From: Acridotheres tristis
Lineage: Eukaryota > Chordata > Aves > Passeriformes > Sturnidae
Length of the DNA: 64,000 nucleotides
NCBI GenBank assembly: GCA_037013685.1
Contig: CM072908.1
Span: forward strand, 4,849,001-4,913,000
Direction: 5' to 3'
In this document: positions 22,913 to 34,954 of the stretch, one piece after another
How positions within the stretch are numbered: the first letter of the stretch is position 1
Layout: each line of letters starts with the position of its first letter
Program-made: the position numbers and the translations under genes
The notes under the pieces: generated by a model
The model's input: only the letters and a program-made list of their open reading frames with translations
The model's database searches: none
What the model was told of the DNA's origin: nothing

Positions 22913-25900
22913 CTATAAACTGTTTATATAATTCACAACACTGTCCATTATCTCATTTGCAGATAAAAAGGAAAAAATCCCGTAGCCAAAAAAGGCTAGA
23001 ATTCCATGGAAGCCATTCTTGCAATGATACCAGGTCACTTGAACACCATTGTCCTCTAGTCTCTTCTTGTATAAGAGACCATCATCCCTCAACACATCAA
23101 ACTCACAGGTCACAATGTAGGACTCGGGGAGCTGGCAAATAATGGAATCTTCAGCTAAAAGTGGGGAAAATGTTGCTTCTAAAATTTCTTTGACAGCTTC
23201 ATGGACTTCAGGTTTATATGATGTGGGTTTTGGTGGTGTGTAGCCTCTAATCTTAAATTCATCAGGAATAAGGTCAGCACTTACCCATTTTTTATACTGG
23301 TGTCTCATACTCTCAGGAACATGGCAGTTTTGTAGAACATCTTTCCAAACTGTGGGTTTTCTGTTCAGGTAACGGAAGCAGAAGTAGATGATCATCTTGC
23401 GGGTCAACACGGGGACAAAAGCGTTCTGCTGGTAGGAGGGCAAGTGGAAATCCAGCCCCTGGAGTCCTGGGTAAAGCAGGACCTGAGCCCGTACTTTGGG
23501 CAGATCTCTGGCATTCAGCAGGATTTGGCAAATAACTGTGGCAAAATTAGCCCCACAGCTGTCACCACTAATGATGATGAGACCAGGATCCACGTGATAC
23601 TCCTCCAAATTCCTCATGAAGTATAAGGTGGCACAGAGACAGTCAAAATATTGCCCTGGGTAGGGGTGTTCAGGAGCCAGACGGTACCTGAAATGTCAGA
23701 GACTCTGGTTATTGTCACTGGAGTTATATACATTCAATTTGTATTGTTTGCAGTTGCTGTGGTAGTTATGCAGACTTTGTTCTTAATTTTAAAGATTATA
23801 TTTGGGTTTAGCTGGTGTAGATTGGAAGGTCAAACTAATGATGCTACAGCTATTTTAGAATACTTTGCCTATAAGCACAGTTCTAAATTGAATGAAAGGT
23901 TTAAATGAAAAATAGGGATGTGATCTAAAACAGTAAATATTTTCAGCATATTTTTCAGAAGAGTTTCAACTGAGAGCTGTATTCCCATAAATGCTTCTAT
24001 GGCAAAATAGCACTTACCCAACTGACACAACCACTGAGTTGCATTTTTTGGCCATATAGCAGCATACTCTTTCAAAGGCTCCTAGAGAGAAAGTTTATCA
24101 GAAATGACGATTTGAAAATCAGATATCCTTTTGAAATGAAAATATAGATCCCTGAACTTATGCTGTGTGAAAGGCACTGCAACAGGAGACTCATAAGGAG
24201 CTTGTGCTATGGAATGTGTGTGATCTTTACACATGAACACATTTTCTGTTGGCCAGTGGCTCTCAGGGCATCACACAAGCATGGAAGGATGGTGACACTG
24301 GGGAAACCCAGAAATCTGTCTGGGGTGGTCACACATCTCATGTGGTGGTCAACAGCTAAGGAGAGTGTAAGCTGAGGACAAGCAGGAGTAAGGAGCATAC
24401 AGGAATTGGAGGCTCAGGGCACTCCTTTGAAATAAATGTCTTTATACCTAGTGCCCTCGATTAGCATTTCTTCTGTGAATTACCCAAACCACTTCTTACA
24501 ACCTTAACCAAAACAGCTTTGTGCAAGGAAGAGTTCTCTCCTTGCTTATAAAGGTGTGAGGAGCCATTTCCAGTTGCTCCTTTTGTGCCTGGCATTCACT
24601 GCTTCCACATTGACTCCTGTATTGTAAGAAATGGTGGGTAAATCCTTCACCATTTAACTTCTCTTACTTCTCATGATTTTGTAGTCACTTAATTGTCTTT
24701 ATGCATCTTTTGCAGCCTGAAGAGTCATAGTTTGTTCACATATTCTCTGAACAGAAGCACTTTTCTCACCCAGGCAGCCTCTCCAAGTCTTTTCAGTACT
24801 GCTTTATCCTTTTTGAGGAGTGGGAAACAGAACTATAAGCACTATACTGTATTTAGATATGGATTTATTACAGGCATAAAAAAGTTTCCTGTTTTGTCTT
24901 TCCTTTCCTACTAATAGTTGCTAGCATTTTATTTGCTTTTTGACTGCTCTTGTGCACCATGTCAACATTTTCAGGCTACTTCCTACCATAATACCAAGAC
25001 CTCCCTCCTGCAAGATCTTCTTCGTGCTCCTGCTTGGAGTCCATTGCTTCATTTATAAGGTCAGAATGTTCTGTTCATCCGTTTAACTTCTCTGCATGCC
25101 ATTTCACCTGTCATTTAATTGTCTGATCCTCTGCTGTCATAAAGACATTCTGCAGATTTTCAGCCATCATTTATGACCCTCAGAGGACTTAATACCACAT
25201 CACCTTGCACCATCTTTTTTGTCTTTTAAGAAATTGATTAGCACTGCTCCCAGTACAGATCTCCTTATGGGAATCTCACAGGAGCTTCCTCTAACCCATC
25301 TTTTTTCTGTCTTTAAATCAGCTGTAATCCAAATGAAAGACCTTCCCTCGTGTGTCATGGGTGTGTAGCCTCTTTAGGGGACTCTTCTGGAAATCAAAGT
25401 GGGTTTTAGCAACTCAGTCTCTTTTGTTCATGTATTTGCTGACTTAAAAAAACTTAAATTGATCAAACTGATAAAGAGTGGGTTTAGATTAGATATTAGG
25501 AAGAAATTCTTCCCTGTGAGAGTGGTGAGGCCCTGGCACAGGGTGCCCAGAGCAGTTGTGGCAGCCCCATCCCTGGAAATGTCCAAGGCCAGGTAGGACA
25601 GGGCTTGGAGCAACCTGGAATGGTGGAAGGTGTCCCTGCCCATGGTGGGGACTTGGAATGAGAAGGAGATTTAATGTCCCTTCCACCCAAACCATTCAGT
25701 AACTCTAGGATATGACACCAATTTGAGGAATAAGTCATAATTATCTGTCCACTGGTTCTCTTCAGTGTAGCATCTGCTAATTTGCTGGTCACAGACTTCA
25801 GCCTTCCTAGGCTGGAGATTCCCAAAGGCCTTCTGAAAGCTTGTCATCATGTTGATTGATTTCCTGTTATCAACCACTGAAAGGAATTGAAGCCAAAGGT

Positions 25901-27587
25901 CAGGTCCCACTCTCTGTGTGCAGGTGTGACTGTTACATCAAGCCATGCCATGTGAGCAGGGACTCACTGTGCAACTTGTGGCATGATATTTTCTTCCAAT
26001 GAGAGGAATTCACCTGTTACTTAGATCACAGAGTGCCTGCCATCCCTAGAGTCTTCACTGCCTCCCAGACTAGCTCTAGACATGAGCCTGACACTCCAGC
26101 CAGACTCCTGTGCTCTGAGTACAGCAGGGTGGGTTATCCCCAGTGCAGAGTGGCACAGGAGTTATGTTGTGATTTCTCCACGGGGCTGAAGGATGCCAGG
26201 AAACTCAAGTCTGCCCAGTATAGTGCAGACCTACCCTTTGAAACAGTAAAGGATTCAAACCCCTCAAATTGTACTGCATGACCCCTGGAATGAAGTCCAG
26301 ATTTCCATGTTAGGGGCTTTGGCTTGCAGAGAAAGCACTCAGAGCCTTGGCTGCTCAGAAGGAGATCTGGAGCACTCAGGAAGCTGAACTCCCAGCTGCT
26401 GAGACAAGGCTTGTCTCCCTTTCTGGAAAAGAAATCAAGTATCCTGTGCCATGTCACCACAAGAATCAAACATCCCCAAATTGCTCCTTCATTATTTGAA
26501 TTTTCCTTCATTTGGATTCCTTGTTTGCATGAATGGGAATTTAGTTACAGATTTTTTAAGATTGTATTTAAATTCTTCCTTGGACCCATATTGTATGTTT
26601 TATGTGAGATGGGGTAGTCTCAGTAGGGCAGCATCCCTCACTGGAATCAGAGATGTGACTCCCTTTAACAGGAGACTGTACATTCCACAAATACTTTCCA
26701 GTTTGTGCCGAGCAAAGATTGATGGCACTGGGCAGGCATTGACTGACACAAGCCTGAAGGCAAAAATGTAAAGCTTTGAACTTGACTTGAAAAATAAAAC
26801 TAGCCCATTTCTTACTAATGCTCCCAAATGTGCCAGCGCCTCCATGAAAATACAGAATTCCTCTTCTTTTGCCAGTGGGTGGGCTTTTGGGCTGATAAAT
26901 CCTCAAGGGTACCTCATCTACTGTGAGATCTTTGATAAGCAGTTTGGAATCTCTCCATGGCGGTATCCCATCGAGCGCCACTCGCAGAATGGTTAAATCA
27001 TTGCAGATCCCCAGCTTCTCCAAAATCTTTCCCTGTTGCAAAGAAAGAATTTGGAAGAAGAGGAGTAATGTTGGCTTGTTCCTGAACAGACAGCATAATT
27101 TCTATGTACATGCAGTTCAATATGTGCAGGATACATCTAGATATTTGTTTGAGATTTTCATGTGAAATGGTTTCTCAGCATAAAGTGGCTGCAGTTTAAC
27201 TGAAAAGTCTAAAGAAGCTTTTAAGATTAGTAATATTAATATTTTGGGCTAATTTAACATGTTTTGTTCATATATCAATGCTTACAGGCTTCAGGAGTGT
27301 GAACTGCTTTTTTCTTTTTTTTTCCCCTTAAGCCATTTTCCTCCAGCTCCCAAATATCCTACCTAAGCAAAAGTGAAACTCCCAGGTTAAGAAATGTAAC
27401 TTACCGTGACCATGGTTGTGATCAGCAAGGAGTGGAAAAAACGAAGCTTTAGAGGTTGTTCAATTCCAGGTGGCAATTCTGAGTTGAAAAAATCATATAA
27501 TACCACCCCCCAAAACAATGCTGGTATTAAAACAGGAGAAATAAAAAACATTCCTATAATTGCTAAAGTAATATAAACAGATGCCAT
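22913..27587 (-). CDS. AADACL4-like: AADACL4-like gene D: esterase with HGGAG oxyanion motif, 4 exons, 412 aa
   Basis: Exons on the minus strand are 27405-27587, 26816-27032, 24018-24081 and 22913-23687; the joined frame is 412 codons ending in TAG. The anchor is residues about 4-32, then LPPGIEQPLKLR. The oxyanion motif reads HGGAG (124-128) instead of HGGGW, and the nucleophile elbow reads GDSCGA (Ser198) instead of GDSAGG. Asp352 in FDVLRDD and His382 in GFHG are present, so the triad is complete. The codon split by intron 2 is Arg, as in E and F, whereas A-C have Asp or Glu. Exon 4 has an ordinary AT-balanced composition and none of the conversion tract seen in A-C. The altered third glycine and the elbow changes may shift activity or acyl preference; that is inference. 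The ATG at 27587 has A/G context at -3 and G at +4. Confidence 0.9.
24690..25330 (-). mobile_element. old CR1/L3-like LINE relic (reverse transcriptase region)
   Basis: The plus strand resembles the antisense of an ancient amniote CR1/L3 reverse transcriptase region: CATTTCACCTGTCATTTAAT, CAGATTTTCAGCCATCATTT and AGCACTGCTCCCAGTACAGA. Reading the minus strand across the last of these gives a decayed relative of the GVPQGSVLGP motif typical of LINE reverse transcriptases. It lies in intron 2 of gene D and is far too decayed to be active. Confidence 0.5.
25479..25712 (+). mobile_element. CR1 LINE 3' fragment in intron 2 of gene D
   Basis: TTAGATATTAGGAAGAAATT, GTGGTGAGGCCCTGGCACAG, GGTGCCCAGAGCAGTTGTGG, CCTGGAAATGTCCAAGGCCA and TGGAAGGTGTCCCTGCCCAT are successive blocks of the CR1 3' end. 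The copy is antisense to gene D and closely resembles the one in the same intron of gene F (46816-47024). Confidence 0.88.
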
Positions 27588-30500
27588 TTCACTTCAATGG
27601 GAGTGAATGCTCTAAAACCAATGCTGGGTTAAGCCTTGTTTTCAAGTGCATCTAAGGTGTCTTCACAGGAGGCTGAGTGTTCAGTTCATATGCAGAAATT
27701 AAATGTTTATTAATGTTGCAATGCATTGTAATGCAATTTTCTCCACCCTTCTTTTGCTAATGATATTATTGGCAACACTTGTGTGCTTTCTTTGTGCCCT
27801 TGTACCCTTTCTTTGTGCCCTTTGTACAAAAGTTGGGATTCAAACTATATGGAAGTGATTAATACTATGAGTTCTTCATTGACAAGGAGAAATTATTATT
27901 CAGAGGGGTCCTGATTTGAAGATGGTATTTTTGGTTTGTAGTGGATTCATTTTGGATGGACATTCCCATTGCAGTGTTAAATTTTAGTGATGTGAGGCTA
28001 CTTGCATTTGTCATCAAAGCATATATACACTCGTCTGAGAAGAAAAATACTCAAATCCAAATTTTTTTTATAAACTCTGTTTCATAGGGGAATGCACTGA
28101 CACATTCATGCTTTAATTTTTGTTTAAATAAGAGCGCATTTGCTCAGTGTTTAAAATCAGTGCAAGCCTTAATGTACACGTGTGAAGGTCTCTCCAGACA
28201 CTTGAGGGTATGTTTGTAGATTGAAGCCACTCTTGTTTCTGGTAAAAGCTTTTTAGCAATTAACCCTCAGAGTTTCATAGTCACTGTACATGTTTGCAGT
28301 TCAGTGTAGTGGCATTATGAGTACGTGGGTATTGGTGAGGAGTTGGTAACAGTTGGTGGCAGTTGCTTGGTGAAGTAATTTTTCTGGTTTGTGCTCTTCT
28401 TACTAGAATTAGGTTTTCTACATGATTTAAAACTTACAACTTCCAAACGTTTTGTGTCTTGGTTTTTAAAGTGGAATTCCAGTCTGAAAACTGAATGATT
28501 CTTTAGTTTCATTAGCATAGTATTTAAATCAAAGCAACACTGACAGCTGATTTGCACAACATTGGCTTGTGAAGGTAAGGATGTGTGGGATGAAGTCATG
28601 TCGTAAACTGGTGCCAAGGTTTGTGAAATAGGGAGATCATTAGAGCCTTTTCTGTGCTGAGATTGGCTGATTTGGAGCCTTTCCCTTCCACAGAGCACGA
28701 ATTTAGGGTGTAAGTAGTTCAAATGTTAGACTGTGGAGTATTGAAGCCAAAGCCAGGTGCCCATGGCCAGTGCTCAGCTTGTCCTAAGCTTTTCAGCTGT
28801 TCTGCCCAGGGCTGTGCAGCACAGCTGGGGCAGCCCAGGGGTGCTTGTGGTTATTTCTTCTGGAAACGTTTCCCTGTAGTGTGATACTATGGCACAGCCT
28901 GTGGGGATTTGCCTTTGTTTTGCCATATATTCCTGTAAGAACGGCACAGTTTTACCAAGTGCTTATTTCTGATGTCTGTGCTATCGGTCAGAATATCCTG
29001 AAATAAATTCCCACATGGATATCAGCTCTGAAAATTGTATTTCAGCATTCTTGATGATTTATTATATTTGAATCCTCAGAAGAGGCAATTTCTGTGCTTT
29101 CGAAAGAACCTTTAATCAGGAATAAAAAATTCCTAAACATACTTAGTACTTCAGTGGCAGTAAATTAAACTTTTAAAGGTGACCAAAGGCAATGAAACAC
29201 CTGCTATTTGTATGATGAGGTTATGAAAGCCTCATACCAAGAGCACATGTCTGTCTGCTGTTAGCTCTATGAGCTCTTGCTGACACCGTTTTGACACAAG
29301 ACTTCTTCTCCTGTTCAGTGAGTCAATAATTAATCAGCTTTAATCAAAACCAAAACACCTTACACGACACTTCTGTTTTGAAACCTTGATGGACCTGAAT
29401 TTCTTTACTGTCTTTTTATTTAAAAATAAATTTACAAAGAGACTGTGTGGGGCTTTTGTTAATTTGCTTTTTGTTGTTACACCCTGGCAGTTGTCTACAG
29501 AATCTGTTGTACAGTTGTGACAATCTGAACAAAAACCTTTCAGTTCTGCATTACAGCCTTTTTTAAAGGCTGGTAAAAAAAGTTGGTGAATTAATGTTTC
29601 AAAATAATATCCTAATGTTTTAATCTCTTAGTATGTTACTCTTAGAGTATACTCAGCACGTGGACTTAGAGCATGTTCTGCCTCTGTGCTGTTTGCACCT
29701 CAGCCCTCCTTGTCCTGTTAACACAATGTCCATCCATGTTCTTCCAGAATCAAGCAAATCCCTGGTCTGAGAGCTGCTTGGTCCTTCTGGGGATGCTTAT
29801 ATTGACAACTGTATGATGATGCTTGGTGCCTTATATTCCATATATTTCAGCTACTTCCAGTCTGGCCAGCCATTCCTGTACCCACAGGATGGAGGAATAT
29901 CTATGGCCACTGTCAGATTCTCAAGTTGTTACAGAACAATCAGTGAAGTTTTCAATGGGGTTTTTTTCCCAGTTGTTTTTGAGGGGCTAAATTGTCAAAA
30001 GAATATTTTATTTCATCTGAATCCACTGCATTAAATGAGTACCTTGTATCTTTGCAAACAAAAAGGCTTCTTCTCTATCTGGCAGTAGAGAGGTAGTTCT
30101 TTAAATAGTGGGTGTTTGATGTGCTTTCCTATAGCATATTTTTGTTTTTCAGCAAACTCCCCAAACCCCAATTTCCACAAAGTCTTTACCTGTTGATGAG
30201 AGCAGCCTTGCAATAACTAAAGGTTGATGAGATTCCACTAAACTAGAGAAAATAAACACAGTCTGGAGTTTGACATTGTAATGAGAATTATGGGCCTCAT
30301 GTGGTTCTTTATCATTATGAAACAGCTACTCAGAGTTCACAAATTGACTCTTTATTCATTAAACTTGGTGTTGTTGGAGTTTAATATTGGTTAATGTAGT
30401 GCTTGATGACTACAGAATTGACAATAGTTGGGTAAATTCTTCCCATGTTCTCATCAGCAAGCCTCCATTTATGCATTCTAAAATTCATTCTCCTCTTGAC

Positions 30501-33500
30501 TTTTCAGCATCTTTCTAATAATTATAGTAATGATGGGAAGGGGAAGTACAATAATGATACCTACCCAAAGAAATGTGGTCTTTCAGGTTTTCCCAAAGTT
30601 CAGTCTTGTGGGTTTTCTGAAGCTTCTGTAACTGTGGAATCACACATAATTTTGAAGGCTGAGAATGTGTAAAACTCACCAACTTCCCTTTAATTATTAG
30701 TGGAAGAGAGAGAAGCTGACAAACCAAACGTTACACAAGGCAGGAGGGTCAGGGGAGTTGGTGCTAATGAATTTTGTGACTGTGATGAGTTATTGGTTTT
30801 CTTGTAAAATCTTTCTCTAAAACATTGCAGCACATTTCACTTGTGATTGCAGGCTGTTAGCAGCACAGTTAACCTGGAGTCAGCTGACTATTGCAGAGCT
30901 GCTCTGTGTAACACAGGAAATCCTCTGAGGAGTGACTAAAGGTAAAGTAGTCAGCTGTGATGTCTGAGGTGTTGATTCCAGCAGGTATAGCCAGGAAACA
31001 GAAAACAGGAAAAAAATAACGTGTTAAAAAGAAAATTTAAACCCAGAAATAATAGCTTCTGATAGTTCTTTATTTTTTTAATGTTCATTTCAAAATGAAA
31101 CACTCTGGTAAATATTATTTTCCTGACTTTTTAAAATTATTCTTCTTTTCTCTAGGTAATTTAGCAGAACAATTAGAATCTGTAGAGTAATTTGACTGTT
31201 TTTACCACGTAGAGCATGGGAGGAACGTGCCATACTTCAGTTCACATTTCTTTGTTTCATTTAAACAACTGACTGAAAGCATCTCAGAGCTCTTCATGCC
31301 TGTAAGCCTGAGTCTTCTCATGTATGAGATGGATTTAATATGCCCTTCACAGTGACAATAAGAAGCTTTAAGAAATTACAGCTTAGTACATGCTCTACCA
31401 TTCTGCTTTCTAAAGGTGCTGTGTACTTGCTTCATCTGCCTCTGCATTTAGGCTACCTCCTACCTGTCTTTCAGTGTCCTCCCTTCTCCTTATCTCCATC
31501 TCCCCACCCAAATAAGTGGCTGCTTCCTGTATGCTCTGCTCTTACAACAGAAAGCCACCTTGCACATAGTCTGGTATAAATCTTTATTTTAGCCTTTTCT
31601 TCCTTCTCTTCTTTGAAGTCTGTCCCTTCCAAATGACTCCTAGGCTGAACAGCTGCTAACAAATTCTGGGGTAAAAAGCTGTCCTGTATTTAAAAAAAAA
31701 AAAAAAAGACAAATGTTATGTATTAGCATTCAGTGATAGAAATTCAGATCTTGTGTTTGCAGTTCAGAGCAGGTACATTTTTGAAATGCTTATTCAACTG
31801 GAAGGTTTTGTAGAGTAGCACTGGGAAATGTGGATGGATTGTTGGGTATCTGTGTCTCTCTTGCTGTGCAGTTCTGTTTCTCAGACTGAATGACTTCTGC
31901 TCCATACATACGGATTCCAAAAAGCTGCTCTGGAACATCCACTTGGGATTTCATGGCAGGTCATCACATCAAAATGAATCCCATTAAATCAGAAGTTGCT
32001 CGAATATAAATATAACAACTTCAACTGCCCTTATTTTGCCATGACCAGGTTTGTCTGAGTCTCGGTACTCCAAATATTCAGTTCAGCAGTGTCTGCACTC
32101 ACAGGAATCAGCAAACACAGTGAATAACTGAGACAAGGAAGACAGCAATAAAAGCAGCCAGAGTTTGCAGGATTTTGCCTGAGCAGTACAGAGAATGGGC
32201 ATCACAGGCAGACAGTAATGTTAAGTCTTTAAAAAAAATGACATCATTTTAAAATAATAGAGCTAGTAAATTTGGAATGTTTTCTAATTGCCTGTTTATT
32301 TAAAAAATATTATGGTATGTGAGTTGTAACTAGTGTGGTATAAAGAGGTGATGTGAAGACAGCAAAGCAAAGGATAATTGAAGTTGTAAACTTCTGTAGT
32401 ACACCACTCCAAACTTGATTGGTTAGAAGAGGTAGTCTAAAGTTGTTAATGGCTTCAAATGTGCTCTGTTATTAAACAGAAAGCTTCAGGCTATGAAGGC
32501 ATAAGAGCAGGTTTAGTAAAATACTGAAATCAAAGCACAGTTTGACCTTTGGTGATTTGTTTCAGGTACTCACATTGTGTGCCCAGAGCACAGAGAGGTT
32601 TTCCAGGTTATTACAGACTCAGCTGGGGCTGACATCTAGTGATGGAATGATGCAGAGCAGTTTGCTTTCCCTTCTTAATTTCCTTCAACCTCTTCCTGTC
32701 ACAAAGAGCAACTCAAAGAGTGTCAAGCCCTCCCAGCTGCGTTGAGCTTCCCACCGTCTCACTAATTTTCAGCTTTGACAGTGTTCTGATCTGCTCCTGG
32801 ATCCTTTTATTTGTGCTAAAGTGCCCTTGGGCAAACTCTAGAGAGCAGCTAAAGAAATGTGGCTCCTGCCCAGATCCTCTGGGGTTAACACCTCGGGATG
32901 GACCAGCCTTGTCCACGCCCTATTTCTGTTTGGAGGGCAGCGTGCCTTGGGCTGTCACTTCACTCGGGGTGCAAACTCTGGAGGGAATTATCACCTCAGG
33001 CACCTCACCTGCCCTTGTGGAAGGAATTAGTTGTTTTTGCCAGGATGGGAACGAACTGGCCAGCTAAGGAAACTTACTTGTCAACATCTTATTTTCCTAA
33101 GTTTTTCATAGACAAAAACTCATCAATAACCCAGGAGCTCTCTGGGTTTAAAAAAAAATAAATCTGTAGTATCTTCATCCTTGGTCTTTGGGGTAAAATA
33201 CCCATGAGAGGTTTGGCAGCTGTCAGCCTTTGTGTTAGTCTGACTCGTAGATTTGAGTGGCAGGAATGCAGTGCTCTACCACTTTATGGACAAACTGTCA
33301 CTGCTGTCACCTCGGCATTCATGGCATGGGTTGCCCACATGGAAAACAGGCAGCATTCAACAGTGCCAAGAGATCAGGAAAACATTGGAGAAAATTTGCT
33401 GGGCTTTCTGCTTATTTGCATCTTTGCTTATTTGCATTGCATTCATTCAGAGATGCCATATGGAAGATCCCTAAGAATTTTCCTCTTTTTTCTGACTACT

Positions 33501-34954
33501 GTGTGAATGTAACTAAATGTAATTCATTTTGTTCTGGCAGGCTTTCTTTGCTCATATGCTGAATGTAAATAGCCATGCAGAGCACTGCAGAAAAGCCCTT
33601 CCCTTGCTTGTAGGGTGTCTTCTGTTGGATCATTTGTCTTATATAACTGTCTGCAGCATCCTTGCTTTTGGTTATAATTTAAATGAGCCAGTGGGGGGCA
33701 GAAAACACATAAGTAATATCAGATACAGAGAATATTGTTTGAAAATTATACAGCTAGAAATTTCCTTGACAAGAATGGTGGTAATTTTAGTGTGGGTAGT
33801 GTTCCAGGTGTTAATTTAAGCAAAGACAGTCAGAAGTTTTGACTGACAGTAAAATTGCATCCTCGCCCTGTTTTTGTTTCTTCATGGAAATGCATCCTGC
33901 CTCCAAGTAGAACTCACTGAAGAATTTAAGACAATAGAGTCTAGTGGCATGGTAAGTTATTTTAATTCAGGATACAAGATTATAACAAAAACCAAAACAA
34001 TTACACTGTTCTACGTTATACATTCACGTCAGAATGGTGTAATTCAAATATTTACTGACATTTATGGCAAATATTTGAGTTCATTTCTGAGAAAGTAGCT
34101 TTACACTTTTGTTATGCCATTTTATTTTGTATTGGTTTCCTTGATCATTCATCTCTTGTTGTAAACAGTTTAAGATTGACCTGAACTTTGATTTTTTTTT
34201 TAATTTTCTCAATCATTCTTTTTTCTCTCCAATGGCACTTGACACTGTTCCTCAAAGGAAGAGTCCTTTCTGCATCAGGCAGTGCAGGCCTACACTTTGT
34301 AAAGGAACTGATATTATTTTATATTCTCCTATATCTATTATCTGTGTATAGAATGTATATGCATGATTTTTATAATAGATGTTGTTTTCTTTAACCAATG
34401 CTTTTAATAACATCTGTAGTTCCAGGCCTGCCCTTTCCCTCTCTTCCCCTTCTTTCATTTCTGTTCACATTTTTCCTGCTACATTTGGTTCTCTTTAAGC
34501 TTGTCTCAAATTCAGCTCTCACCAGACACAGCCTTTCCTAAGTCTTTGACCATACTCTTTATACACCCATCCTGTAGATTCACACCCTGTTACCTGCCCC
34601 GGGTTGTTTTCAAACGTGGTTTGTGTTCTAATAGTACCAGAAGTTTACTCAACCAGGCCACATTGCAAACTCAATGCTATAAGGATAAGATTTCTAATGG
34701 CTACAAGAGAAAACTGAAGAGCTGGTAAAGGAAAGAAATGTGAATTCACCTGATTTTGCCTCTCCTGAGAGAAAATTAAGCAAAGGCCATCATGCAACTT
34801 GGTGGGTAAAAAGAAGTCACATGCAATGCAGAAGTTTAAGGTGATGATTTAAGGAAAGGAAAATTGAGGATTTTAAAAAATAAGTTTGTAAGCAAAAAAG
34901 AGATAGGAATCAGGGAAGGAAAAAAGAAAAAACAAACCCACAAGAAATCTAAAT
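27588..34954. other. 7.4 kb spacer between genes D and E, no gene recognised
   Basis: This is the largest gap inside the array. I found no esterase exon signature (HGGG, GDSxG, YRLAPEH or the 64 bp exon) on either strand. It is AT-rich with short open frames; the longest is 135 codons on the minus strand at 28315-28722, Ser/Lys/Asn-rich and unrecognised. A 75-80 bp sequence near 33868-33945 recurs in intron 3 of gene E near 36352-36425. The distal end may hold the 3' UTR of gene E. Confidence 0.5.
33868..33945 (+). repeat. copy 1 of a duplicated ~75 bp segment
   Basis: The words TTTCTTCATGGAAATGCATC and ACTGAAGAATTTAAGACAAT followed by AGAGTC occur here and again at 36352-36425 in the same orientation, with only a few differences between them. 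It is either part of an unrecognised dispersed repeat or a remnant of a local duplication. Confidence 0.7.

Noticed and set aside
27588..34954. Search for a seventh esterase gene or pseudogene in the largest gap
   Set aside because: No HGGG, GDSxG, YRLAPEH, 64 bp exon or anchor-exon signature was found on either strand by eye.
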